Positions 19,201 through 25,784 of a DNA stretch of 64,000 bases are shown here, piece after piece. The notes under the pieces are model-generated. The model had not been told where the DNA came from. It did no database searches and worked only from the letters and a program-made list of their open reading frames with translations. Both the position numbers and the translations under genes were made by a program. The stretch covers positions 42,973-106,972 of the forward strand of contig JAFTHT010000049.1 of NCBI GenBank assembly GCA_017457285.1. The letters are read 5' to 3'. Positions within the stretch are counted from its first letter, which is position 1; every line of letters begins with the position of its first letter. The DNA comes from Oscillospiraceae bacterium. GTDB lineage: Bacteria > Bacillota > Clostridia > Oscillospirales > Oscillospiraceae.

Positions 19201-20489
19201 TCCTTACCATTGATAGAGGCAACCGACATAACCCCCTTGTAAGTAGAGGGAGAACCAACCGTGCCGGTATCAGGATTGGAGGTCAGGCCCAGGTTACCAT
19301 TTTTCTCGGAGCCATAGGCCGAGGAATAGCTGTTGGAGGCCGCGACAATCATGCTGATGCCGGCTTCCCGAATGCGGTCATAAACACCGCTCATAATTTC
19401 CTCGTCAGTTTCCCGCGCAAAGCCACAGGCGGTACCCAGGGACATATTGATAACATCAACACCAAGAACAACACAGTCTTCAAGCGCAGACAGGATCCAG
19501 GATGCACGGGCGGTATCCATCACATCAGAGAAAATCTTCATGGAAACCAGCTGTGCATTGGGTGCCACGCCGGTGATGGTGTCATCCTTACCAACGATAA
19601 CGCCGGAAACGTGGGTACCATGGTTATTGTGGGTGGAATAGACATCAGGATCATTGTCCGCATAGTCATAGCCGAAGGGCACCTTCTCGTTGATGTAAAC
19701 ATCATCGACGGTCAGACTGCCAAACATCTGATTGGCAGTGGTCTGATCAATCACCGAGGCAACCTCATCATAGGTCAGGCCTAAGTGAGTAGAGGTGAAA
19801 TTATCCGTGGAAAAAGCGCTATGTGCAGAATCGAGGCCGGTATCAAGAACCGCAACCACCATGCCGGAACCATCATAAGGAAATCCGGAGCTATTGAAGA
19901 TACCGGTATCATAAACATTCACTTTGTTTTCGACCAACTGGGTCTCAGCTTTGTTGTAGACCTCGCTGACGATGATACCCTGCCCTTCCTTCAGGGACTG
20001 ACGGATTTCATCAAAATCCCGGGCGGTAATTTCCATTTCAAAGCCGCTGAGCAAAGTTGCGTACTCTTCACCGGCAGTATAGGAAATGCCCTTTTCGTTC
20101 AGCAAGGACAGAACCTGTTCCTTCTGCCGGGAGATACCGGCCCGGATATCCGCGGCCTCCTCACTGCTGAGGGCGAAATCCTTGAAGCTCATGGTCTTAT
20201 TAGATGCTTCATAGGCATCCATCAGGTTAACCTCATCGACGGTGACAATTACCGCGATTTGCTGGTCATCCTTGATATTCTCCGGAAGTGCGAACATAAC
20301 GGAGCTATCCAGGTAATCCTTCAGGTCCAATGCGGGAGCATTCTCCAGCAGCTGGACGTAAGATGCTTCGTAACCGGACACCTGTGTATTGGGTGTGCTG
20401 ACGATACCAGCTAAAACGGCCGCCACCAGCAGACAAATGACACTCGTCCTGGCTACAATCGATAGGGTTTTCTTTTTCATCTGCAACAT
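13209..20489 (-). CDS. Giant cell-surface subtilisin-like protease with Ig-like and leucine-rich repeats
   Basis: 2426 residues. Signal peptide, propeptide to about 190, then an S8 catalytic domain: Asp216 in VAVLDTGLD, His290 in NNHGTHVSG, Ser610 in LSGTSMACP. A protease-associated domain is inserted (about 480-560, VLVRRGSNTFEEKA), as in C5a-peptidase-like enzymes. Beta-sandwich regions follow, two Big_2-like Ig domains (about 1165-1215 and 1283-1337), then some 800 residues of BspA-like LRR_5 repeats (about 1363-2167; IGDYAFS, LESVSLGANATIG patterns). A helical segment, a Pro/Ser/Glu linker, one membrane helix and basic tail (VIVGRRGEKK) end it; no LPxTG. Anchored protease feeding the opp importer downstream is the natural reading. 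Start is uncertain: ATG 20489 or ATG 20480, spaced 3 and 12 bases from AGAAAGG. Confidence 0.93.
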   Translation of the reverse strand: MLQMKKKTLSIVARTSVICLLVAAVLAGIVSTPNTQVSGYEASYVQLLENAPALDLKDYLDSSVMFALPENIKDDQQIAVIVTVDEVNLMDAYEASNKTMSFKDFALSSEEAADIRAGISRQKEQVLSLLNEKGISYTAGEEYATLLSGFEMEITARDFDEIRQSLKEGQGIIVSEVYNKAETQLVENKVNVYDTGIFNSSGFPYDGSGMVVAVLDTGLDSAHSAFSTDNFTSTHLGLTYDEVASVIDQTTANQMFGSLTVDDVYINEKVPFGYDYADNDPDVYSTHNNHGTHVSGVIVGKDDTITGVAPNAQLVSMKIFSDVMDTARASWILSALEDCVVLGVDVINMSLGTACGFARETDEEIMSGVYDRIREAGISMIVAASNSYSSAYGSEKNGNLGLTSNPDTGTVGSPSTYKGVMSVASINGKETPYLLHGESIIYFIEANSGAAVEQDFVANLLGGEETKEIDYVIIPGVGRSADYTGMDVTGKIVLVRRGSNTFEEKAMIAESKGAAGIIIYNNVSGDIKMNIGDAKLAVCSISQDDGEMLVAAGNGKLTISKDQTSGPFISDFSSWGPTPSLNIKPEITAHGGNILSSVTGGGYDRLSGTSMACPNLAGVVILLRQYVVENFSDIADDNVKVNEMVNKLMMSTADIALNTNGLPYAVRKQGAGLANLFNSLNTTAYITTYDKDGNPMDKPKLELGDDANKTGVYEMTFSIHNFGSAALSYDLGDYILTEGVSETKTNAGETTVTEEAYALGGSIEIVSVSGGTANGKNVTVSAGEAAKVTVKITLTDADKEYLNESFENGMYVEGYITLSATSGTEIDMSVPYLAYYGDWTVAPIFDLEYYETHADELDDSIAIEDKVMADAYASRPIGGVSDDYVSYLGSYYFLQDPDDMVISANKDYIALSNRIGTIHSLRFVWAGLLRNAQRIEITVTDDTTGEVIFETIDYDVRKSYGDGGSIYPANVEIEFDTMDYNMANNTEYTVRLEAYLDYGDGGVETNERNVFEFPLVADFEAPTVTGVEYSYKYDKTLKKNRLYAKVAVYDNHFAMSSQLGYVTMENDADGNPAVVMKSFEQYMTPIYSQRNSTTYVTFELTDYIYDIKNKSMNDNCFVLTCYDYALNYATYEIGLPADYVDFYFDGLDEGLTLSPNEVYSLAPLVHPDTEWAELLEYASSRPSVARIVNDKIVATAPGTTIIRVRDPKTNKSLTFNLTVLSEGDEGFRKYDKPVADVFMLTGYDTQKAYYQINSEDKVLGDTGDTRFFEGNYSLSMYPSESVKLNYKLDAFFPKETTVVFESSNDNIVTINESGIVTAKAEGFASVTLRVLQNDKSTYYSETVSIEVKDPFVTNGASLSHYYGNGGTVSIPEDLSLTEIGSFAFSNFEYVLKTEEELAFDDAETSKQWYIGDNTITKVIIPEGIKKINAYAFANLTALEEIVLPSTMEAIEYGAFYGCTSLQKLTFSGENNLDIISQNAFENCNLQGVIDLSSACVISDYAFAGNKNLEGFVTSNRLLSIGQYAFAGCKKLTDVTIVSDKVKYGTYAFTDCESLTSFYVNASVLPEGMFYECEALESVTIGPDVNDIGPFAFRSTKISSFQVEEGNQAFKVQNANYILSADGSALVTVAPTIVGEFGAANLNGAVVDTIAKGAFSHNIRITAVNLPSVTKVGEYGFGSSTGLKSLNLGVLSQIGDYGFFETGITEMPSVTVDTVLGKYAFSHTALTSVQIPDGVTLPEGIFSECVKLETVVIGDNVTIGDYAFSVDKDNVFDIKNYNEDGEKYFYYVFNSALKNLTIGENAIIGENAFACAASLESVSLGANATIGYMAFYNNSSLKNIDLSKALVIGDYAFSGDVYYVCLDDQMTVAAVSKEGKYIYTYHAPKLTKVDLGAATSVGEYAFSYCRELTDVILNSSITEIPSYAFAGCEALENINLSNIITIGDNAFIEDAALKNLDLSAAESIGEYAFVYCVGLESVKLSENGTDIAEGAFSYCEKLSQVENIQFSEHIDSYAFAYTAITEVDLSCAVTLGDFVFLKENLTPFKVTLGNTIVSLGDNPFALCQLNPFTQKVTTPFNGTDYETEVDTFQLSDSVFVIDGSLYDMTNNGMEMVVYAGNSYENAQVAEDTIRIGAYAFAGSSVRVVSVPYTVKAIGHKAFFGCDQLEAVSLASYDAPILEEEFDSAYYESFQNIPGTGDYGSYNDYDGTEVVINGMGLLPYYMWNATDSMYSNVFYGANFVDYVGKVENKLTLIRPSNGQHYDTFILEQYFDTFIDGAAGADDTTLNAILAIELIPERVTLSDKATVEAARVAYDKIATALQRGLVDNYDILVSAEQRIKALQSVQDPVVDPSEPTDEPSEPSEPSELPSENPTEGSEETPSQNTTNPTSAGQTSVEKKSSGWLVWVVVGLGVLGVAVLVIVGRRGEKK

Positions 20490-20534
20490 ACGCCTTTCTG
20501 ATTTTTATCCGATACATATTATATACCATATTTT

Positions 20535-20563
20535 ATTATATCGCATTTTACTCCTAATTGCAA
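20535..20563 (-). promoter_or_regulatory. Sigma-A promoter of the subtilase-opp unit
   Basis: -35 TTGCAA (20558-20563), 17-base spacer, -10 TATAAT (20535-20540). It is the only convincing promoter seen for the whole 4.4-20.5 kb unit. Confidence 0.85.
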
Positions 20564-20671
20564 GAATTTTTATCAAAAACAATTTATTTATCCGATAATT
20601 TGCTGTGTATTTTTACGAAAGACATATCATATACATATGTATTTCTATTGTGGATTCTTCTATATCATCAT

Positions 20672-20709
20672 AAAAAAATCAGGAAACGAAAACATTTTCG
20701 TTTCCTGAT
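20672..20709 (-). terminator. Intrinsic terminator of the lipoprotein operon
   Basis: Fifteen-base perfect inverted repeat (20678-20692 and 20695-20709, ATCAGGAAACGAAAA and complement) followed on the minus strand by T run 20672-20677. Lies just past the last lipoprotein gene and insulates it from the subtilase promoter. Confidence 0.9.
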
Positions 20710-20718
20710 ATTAACCTA

Positions 20719-21291
20719 TTAACCAGCGACAGGAACCAATTCAAAAACAGCAACCTTCTCACCAGCAGCCAGCTCAATCACCTGCACATCGCTGCTGTAC
20801 TGGTAGCCCTCGGGCATAACAATAATCTTAGCAGTCAGACTGCCCTCGCCTACCAGCTCCTCGGTATAGTATGCGGTACCATCGGCACCGGTGGTGCCCA
20901 TGGAGCAGCAGCTTTCGCCCCGACAAAGCTGCACAAAAACGCCGCTCAGGGGGGTGCCATCTACAGACTTGACGGTAATTGCATACAGAAAATCCGGAAC
21001 AGAGGGAGCAGTAGTAGGCTCAGTGATTTCGTCGGAGGGCTCGGTGACCTCGGAGGAGGGCTCAGTAGTCAAAGAGGGTACGGTAGGCGCGGTGGTGGGG
21101 TCCGTCGCTTCAGCGGAAGGCTCAGTGACAGGATCCGTGGCTTCGGTGGAGGGGACAACAGGAGCCGTGGTTCCCTCGGTGGCAGGGGCCTTGGAACCCT
21201 CGGTGGCACCGGAATCATCCTTACCGCAAGCGCACAGGCAAAGCATCAAGACAAAGGCCAATGCGAGGGCCAGTAAATTTTTCATTTTCAT
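20719..21291 (-). CDS. Small lipoprotein with Thr/Ser/Pro/Glu stalk and SpaA-like domain
   Basis: 190 residues. Lipobox LCAC (cysteine about 22), then an 80-residue low-complexity stalk (TEPSAEATDPTTAP style), and a C-terminal beta domain of about 90 residues starting YAITVKSVDGTPLSGVFVQLC. The pattern VDGTPLSGVFV...GTTGADGTAYY resembles SpaA/carboxypeptidase-regulatory-like folds, which usually carry no catalysis. Three cysteines (QLCRGESCCS) sit in the domain, notable beside two thioredoxin-like lipoproteins in the same operon; it might be a redox partner, but this is inference. The equivalent beta domain also precedes the thioredoxin fold in both upstream genes. Confidence 0.75.
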   Translation of the reverse strand: MKMKNLLALALAFVLMLCLCACGKDDSGATEGSKAPATEGTTAPVVPSTEATDPVTEPSAEATDPTTAPTVPSLTTEPSSEVTEPSDEITEPTTAPSVPDFLYAITVKSVDGTPLSGVFVQLCRGESCCSMGTTGADGTAYYTEELVGEGSLTAKIIVMPEGYQYSSDVQVIELAAGEKVAVFELVPVAG

Positions 21292-21313
21292 AGTAATCTC
21301 CTTCGAAAAAAAT

Positions 21314-22318
21314 TTAGGCAGGGGTATTGCCGGGAAGCTGATCTAAATCGTCAATCACGGTGTGCTGATAGTCATCACCGGCAAAAAAGCTGAACATATC
21401 AACAAAGGGTTGCTCATCGGGCACAGAACCGGTATGAATCAGCGTAATCGCGCCAAATCGGTCAATCACCACCGTTGTGGGATGAGCGGGAATCGAAAGA
21501 ATGGTTTCCAATCGGTAGTCACATTGGGCCATCCAAAATGTATATCCCTTCTCCTGCTGAAATGCAGTAATGGCTGCATCGGCATCAAAAGGATTCAATG
21601 CAATAACCGCAACATCCTCAGAAAACTGCTCATATGCCGATTGCAAATAGGGAAATTCCATTTTACAGGGCACGCAATCCAGATTCCAGAAATTCAAAAC
21701 CACCGCTTTCTTTTCAGACAGCAGCTCATACAGCATCACCTCAGACCCATCCGGGGCAGTGATTGGAAAATCAGGCATCGGATTGCCAAGGGAGAGCTTC
21801 AGCGAACCCATATTTTCCTCTGTTAATGTGACGGCGCCCAATTTAATCACCGTTTCCTCCCCTTCCAGCGGGTAAACAGCATCTACACCGTAGCCCTTAG
21901 GGACATTCTGCAGCACCGCAACATAACTGTCCGAAGGTTCGGACACGAAAGAAAACGTCCCATTCGCATCGGTATTGCCCATGGTGACAAGGTTAATCAG
22001 GCTATCATCAGGATAGATTTTGACACGAACCTTTTCCATAGGAATCCCAACCCAATTGGTAACGGAAACAAAATACGTTACTTCCGAAGGTTGTGTGGCC
22101 GTATCAGAAGGGGCTGTCGTCACCGATTCCGAGGGAATTGTGGTTTCCACAGACTCCGAAATAACCGGCTCCGAAGTCGATATGGTATTTGAAGAATCCA
22201 TACCGCTGGATTCCGGGATTGAAGAAGGTTCCCCACTCCCCTGCTTGCCGCAGCCATTCAAAAGGCAGAGGACCAGGAGTAGAAGTACGAATACTCTGGA
22301 CAGGGATTTTTTTTGCAT
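21314..22318 (-). CDS. TlpA-type thioredoxin-fold lipoprotein
   Basis: 334 residues. Lipobox LLNGC (cysteine about 23), a Ser/Thr/Glu-rich stalk to about 80, an SpaA-like beta domain (FVSVTNWVGIPMEKVRVKIYP ... GYGVDAVYPL), then a redoxin domain from about 180. Active site DCVPC (C215, C218); cis-proline strand HPTTVVIDRFG. A longer open frame extends upstream into the preceding gene, but ATG 22318 after GAGGAAA begins a proper signal peptide. Extracytoplasmic thiol-disulfide oxidoreductase; electrons would need a membrane donor such as the module at 2.1-4.4 kb, which is speculative. Confidence 0.88.
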   Translation of the reverse strand: MQKKSLSRVFVLLLLVLCLLNGCGKQGSGEPSSIPESSGMDSSNTISTSEPVISESVETTIPSESVTTAPSDTATQPSEVTYFVSVTNWVGIPMEKVRVKIYPDDSLINLVTMGNTDANGTFSFVSEPSDSYVAVLQNVPKGYGVDAVYPLEGEETVIKLGAVTLTEENMGSLKLSLGNPMPDFPITAPDGSEVMLYELLSEKKAVVLNFWNLDCVPCKMEFPYLQSAYEQFSEDVAVIALNPFDADAAITAFQQEKGYTFWMAQCDYRLETILSIPAHPTTVVIDRFGAITLIHTGSVPDEQPFVDMFSFFAGDDYQHTVIDDLDQLPGNTPA

Positions 22319-22342
22319 AAAAATTTCCTCATTTTGCACCCA

Positions 22343-22370
22343 GAGGTGCGGATGGGACCATCCGCACCTC
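22343..22370. repeat. 13-bp intercistronic hairpin between the two TlpA lipoproteins
   Basis: GAGGTGCGGATGG (22343-22355) and its exact complement (22358-22370) with a two-base centre. No U-tract follows on the minus strand. Probably an RNA stability or processing element inside the operon. Confidence 0.6.
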
Positions 22371-22382
22371 CATGGACATTTA

Positions 22383-25300
22383 TCAGGCCTCAGGGCCCAG
22401 ATAGTCGTAGTAGTAGCAGAGCTTAACCCAGGAATTATCCACATCTTCGAAGGTGTACTTGGAAACCAGCTGCTGCAGAATGTTCGCCAGCTCGGCGTCC
22501 ACCTCAACGCAGCCCACCCGCTCGGTGGCGGAACCATTGTAAATCTTGGAGATGTAGCTCTTCAGCGCCTCGGTCATATCCTCGCCTTCGCCATGGTAAA
22601 TGCCGGCGTAAACATCCTGAAGCATATAGCTGGCAGCGTTGGCATCATAATCCTCGCCCCAGAGGCTTCTCAAATAAGCGTCAGTAGCTTCCACATCATT
22701 GTCATACTTCGCCATAATGGCAAGAACATACAAATCATCTTCGGTCTTGGAGAAATCAAAGCCGCCCATATCGACCAAGCCCTTAACCTTGACAGGAATG
22801 CCGTTTTCATCCAGAATCACATTGCCATTCTCATCCAGAGAATCAACGGTGATAACAGGATTAGAGAACAGGCCGGTAATACCAGTAAAGTCCGCATACA
22901 GCTTGCTGCCATAGAGCTGGTTACCATTGGAATCCACGCCCAAATCCTCGTACCAGTAGCCATCCTTGCCAAGAATCACATCAATGCCGCCGGCAATCAG
23001 GTGGTACATTTCATCGCCGCTGGCACCGGTATCGAAGGTAAAGTAGCCGGGAGAAGCCAATCGGAAATGCTCCAGCGTGGGGGCAACATACTCGATGTCG
23101 TAGTAAATATAGCCCACTTCATAGACATCCCAGAAAGCAATGTCGATGTAGTAGTCCTTCCCTGCCTCCATGTAGAACACCATGGAAACATTGGTATTGT
23201 CGTTCCACATCCGCTCGTCCATCTCATAGACCAGCAGTTCATTGCAGTTGCCGTCAAAAATCCAGCCATCCACGCCATTGCTGGACTCGGAACGGGAGGT
23301 AATGCGGTAAACACCGGACTTGCTGGGAACAAAACGGGCCAGCTTACCTCTGGGCATGATAACGGTATTATAGTAGAAGAAATTGGACTCCACATTCTTG
23401 CCCAGCTTTGCCTCATAGGCAGAGAAAGGTGCCAGGCCCTTAATGGGATCTTCCATCTGCTGTGCGTTAAGGCCATAGGCCTCATAATATTTGCACAGCT
23501 TCAGCCACTCGTTTTCGGTGCCGTCGAAGCCGGCAACCTGAGCAACATACTTCAGCTGCTCAGCCAGCTCCTTTGTAACGGTGCAGACACCACTCAAAGA
23601 AGAATTGGAGCAATAGGTGAAATAATCCAGCATCGCAACATACAGGTCTTCACCATTGTATGTATAGCCACCATCATAGACGATATCCCACAGGGTCTGC
23701 TCCTCACTGAACTGGGTATAGCCCATCATGTCAACCAGCAGCAGCGGGCCATCAACGGTGCCAACGTGGTAATAGCCGTCAGCCTCGTTAAATACGATAT
23801 CAACATAGGTGTACTCGAAACCATCCTCGGTGGTCGCGGCCTGCCGGGGCAGATGTGCGGTGGTATCGATGTCCTTGGCGTCCACAACACGCAAATTTTT
23901 AATATAAACGGTATCATCACCCACATTGTCGGCCTCGTCCTTAATGTAGCAAAGGGCGATTTCATAGGTGCCGTCCTTGGTAGCAACGCAGGGATAGCAG
24001 GACATCCACTTCTCCACGTCATCGTAGCCAGAAATGGCAAAAATAGCCTCGTCATTGACGATAACGTGCATATAGTCGGAACCATGCTCCGTGGAGGACA
24101 GATAATCAAAGCCAACAGCCTGACCGGCCTTCAGCTCAACATCCATATAAATGATAGCGTAGGAATTTTCGATGTTCTGATTGGAAGCCTTCAGACACAG
24201 GCTGCCATTCTTGTCGGTGATGACGAAGGGCCAGGAATATTCATCATCTGCTTCAGGCCGGTAAGTGACCTGAACCTGCCCCTGATTGATTGCTTCAGAA
24301 ATACTCTCGGAGGAATCCATGGTCTGGTTGGGTCTGATTTGGGTAACAATATCAGCCACACCATTGGGGCACAGCTTCTGAACATAGTCATCAGCGGTGA
24401 AATAATCGAAAATGCTTACAAAGGGGCTCAGGCTGGTCAGCGCACCCACCTCAATCAGGCAAATCATGCCGTAACGGTCAATAACCACCGTGGAGGGGAA
24501 ATTGCTGAACCCAAAGGCGCTGGAAGCCCAGGCGTTGGGGCAAGCGGCCATGGGGAAGCTCAGACCCATAGATGCCTGATAGGTTCCTACCGTTGTGGAG
24601 GGCTCCAGGGGGTCCAGCGCAATAACAGCGCCCTTATCCTGGTACATCTGATAAGCCTCGTCCATATAAGGGAACTCGGTAGCGCAGGGACCACAGGTGC
24701 TGAACCAGAAATTCAGAAGTACCATCTTATTCTCTTCCAGGACCTCAGAGAGCTTCACAGTATCTCCACCAGGGGTGGTGACAGTGAAATCATACATGAT
24801 ATCGCCCACTTTCAAAGGAGAGGTGACATCAGCCAAAGTCTTGTCGGTGATAACGCCGGAAACCAGAACGATATCAGCGTTGCCATCAGAGAATGTATAA
24901 TAATCCTCCGTAATATATCCACTGGGTACATTCTCCAAAACAATCACATACGTATCAGAAACCGGCAAGTCGAAGGTAATACAACCTTCTTCGTCCGTGT
25001 CGCCACCCTCGACGATATCGGTCATATCGCTGTCGGCATAGATGATAGCACTAATGCCCTGCATCTTCATGCCACCGATAGAGGAGATATTGATGGAATA
25101 AACACCCATCTCCGGCGGAATCGTTTCCGTAGGCTGGCTGGACTCAGTGGATTCACTGGGTTCACTAGGTTCACTAGGTTCACTAGGCTCACTGGGCTCA
25201 CTGGGCTCGTTAGTAGAATCCGAAGGTTCAGAGCCAGTCGTTTCGGTAGGATCACTAGGAGTCGTACCGGTCGATTCGGAAGGAACTGTCGTCTGGGATT

Positions 25301-25415
25301 CGGTGCCCTTGGTGGAATCAGTATCCTCACCCTTGCACCCAGAAAGCATTGCAACAATGGAAACCATCATCGCAAACACCAGGACCAGAGATAGAATTCT
25401 TAATTTTTTGTTCAT
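22383..25415 (-). CDS. Large TlpA-like lipoprotein with long C-terminal extension
   Basis: 1010 residues. Lipobox MLSGC (cysteine about 27), Ser/Pro/Glu stalk containing repeated EPS triplets (about 70-90), SpaA-like beta domain (INISSIGGMKMQGISAIIY), then a TlpA redoxin with active site STCGPCATEF (C241, C244) and cis-proline strand FPSTVVIDRYG. About 600 further residues follow: a galactose-binding-like beta region (SYAIIYMDVELKAGQAVGFDYLS) and regions with repeated KLCKYYEAYGL / KLCYYYDYLGPEA ends. I do not recognise the extension. Two ATGs are adjacent; 25415 is preferred because AGGAGG lies five bases upstream. First gene of its operon. Confidence 0.85.
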   Translation of the reverse strand: MNKKLRILSLVLVFAMMVSIVAMLSGCKGEDTDSTKGTESQTTVPSESTGTTPSDPTETTGSEPSDSTNEPSEPSEPSEPSEPSEPSESTESSQPTETIPPEMGVYSINISSIGGMKMQGISAIIYADSDMTDIVEGGDTDEEGCITFDLPVSDTYVIVLENVPSGYITEDYYTFSDGNADIVLVSGVITDKTLADVTSPLKVGDIMYDFTVTTPGGDTVKLSEVLEENKMVLLNFWFSTCGPCATEFPYMDEAYQMYQDKGAVIALDPLEPSTTVGTYQASMGLSFPMAACPNAWASSAFGFSNFPSTVVIDRYGMICLIEVGALTSLSPFVSIFDYFTADDYVQKLCPNGVADIVTQIRPNQTMDSSESISEAINQGQVQVTYRPEADDEYSWPFVITDKNGSLCLKASNQNIENSYAIIYMDVELKAGQAVGFDYLSSTEHGSDYMHVIVNDEAIFAISGYDDVEKWMSCYPCVATKDGTYEIALCYIKDEADNVGDDTVYIKNLRVVDAKDIDTTAHLPRQAATTEDGFEYTYVDIVFNEADGYYHVGTVDGPLLLVDMMGYTQFSEEQTLWDIVYDGGYTYNGEDLYVAMLDYFTYCSNSSLSGVCTVTKELAEQLKYVAQVAGFDGTENEWLKLCKYYEAYGLNAQQMEDPIKGLAPFSAYEAKLGKNVESNFFYYNTVIMPRGKLARFVPSKSGVYRITSRSESSNGVDGWIFDGNCNELLVYEMDERMWNDNTNVSMVFYMEAGKDYYIDIAFWDVYEVGYIYYDIEYVAPTLEHFRLASPGYFTFDTGASGDEMYHLIAGGIDVILGKDGYWYEDLGVDSNGNQLYGSKLYADFTGITGLFSNPVITVDSLDENGNVILDENGIPVKVKGLVDMGGFDFSKTEDDLYVLAIMAKYDNDVEATDAYLRSLWGEDYDANAASYMLQDVYAGIYHGEGEDMTEALKSYISKIYNGSATERVGCVEVDAELANILQQLVSKYTFEDVDNSWVKLCYYYDYLGPEA
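25152..25208 (-). repeat. 9-bp tandem repeat encoding EPS stalk
   Basis: About six copies of a nine-base unit (TTCACTRGG on the plus strand) inside the lipoprotein gene, coding Ser-Glu-Pro triplets. Likely to vary in copy number by slippage and so change stalk length. Confidence 0.8.
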
Positions 25416-25484
25416 CATGTCCTCCTGTTCATATTTATGACACATTTACTCATAATTTGCCCATAAAGAGCCTATTATTTGCTT

Positions 25485-25513
25485 ATTGTACCACAATTTA
25501 TATAATCAGTCAA
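25485..25513 (-). promoter_or_regulatory. Sigma-A promoter of the TlpA lipoprotein operon
   Basis: -35 TTGACT (25508-25513), 17-base spacer, -10 TACAAT (25485-25490), about 70 bases upstream of the first gene. Confidence 0.85.
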
Positions 25514-25560
25514 TAGAAAATCCAAATGAATCTTTTATATAGCATCCTATCGAATAGAGA

Positions 25561-25590
25561 AAAACCCGTCCCCGGAAATCCGGGGACGGG
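25561..25590 (-). terminator. Terminator of the amylase unit
   Basis: Eleven-base perfect GC-rich stem CCCGTCCCCGG (25565-25575 with 25580-25590), loop AAAT, followed by a T run on the minus strand. Lies 27 bases past the small peptide gene. Confidence 0.9.
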
Positions 25591-25617
25591 CCTTTCGCTT
25601 TGGAACGATGTCAGTGA

Positions 25618-25764
25618 TTACAGCAGACCGCCCTCGTCACGTTCGCCCTCGTTCTCGCCGCCCATGTTGACGGTGGGAGCAGTAGTCGCAGTGCTGGTAG
25701 CGATGACATCCTCAACAGAGAACTTCACGACATCCATCTCGGGGTTCAGGTACAGTTCCTTCAT
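25618..25764 (-). CDS. 48-residue acidic peptide gene behind the amylase
   Basis: Encodes 48 residues: MKELYLNPEMDVVKFSVEDV, then IATSTATTAPTVNMG, then an acidic Gly/Glu end (GENEGERDEGGLL). ATG at 25764 is preceded by GAGGTGAG at proper spacing, 20 bases after the amylase stop, and the strong terminator follows, so the frame looks real. The beginning resembles short clostridial proteins with the pattern YxxPEMEVVKF-x-EDVI-TS that I have seen beside surface and enzyme genes, but I know no function. No signal peptide, no membrane helix, no cysteine. It might be a precursor or chaperone-like partner; unproven. Confidence 0.7.
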   Translation of the reverse strand: MKELYLNPEMDVVKFSVEDVIATSTATTAPTVNMGGENEGERDEGGLL

Positions 25765-25784
25765 TCATACTCACCTCATTCTTT

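Noticed and set aside
4445-20489. Horizontal transfer of the protease-opp block
   Set aside because: No mobile genes, tRNA or flanking repeats, and base composition and codon style look like the neighbours.
13209-20489. LPxTG sortase anchoring of the subtilase
   Set aside because: The C-terminus has a Pro/Ser/Glu linker, one membrane helix and a basic tail but no LPxTG-like motif; a plain membrane anchor fits better.
25152-25208. CRISPR-like array
   Set aside because: Nine-base units with no spacers, in frame inside a coding region. A coding tandem repeat.
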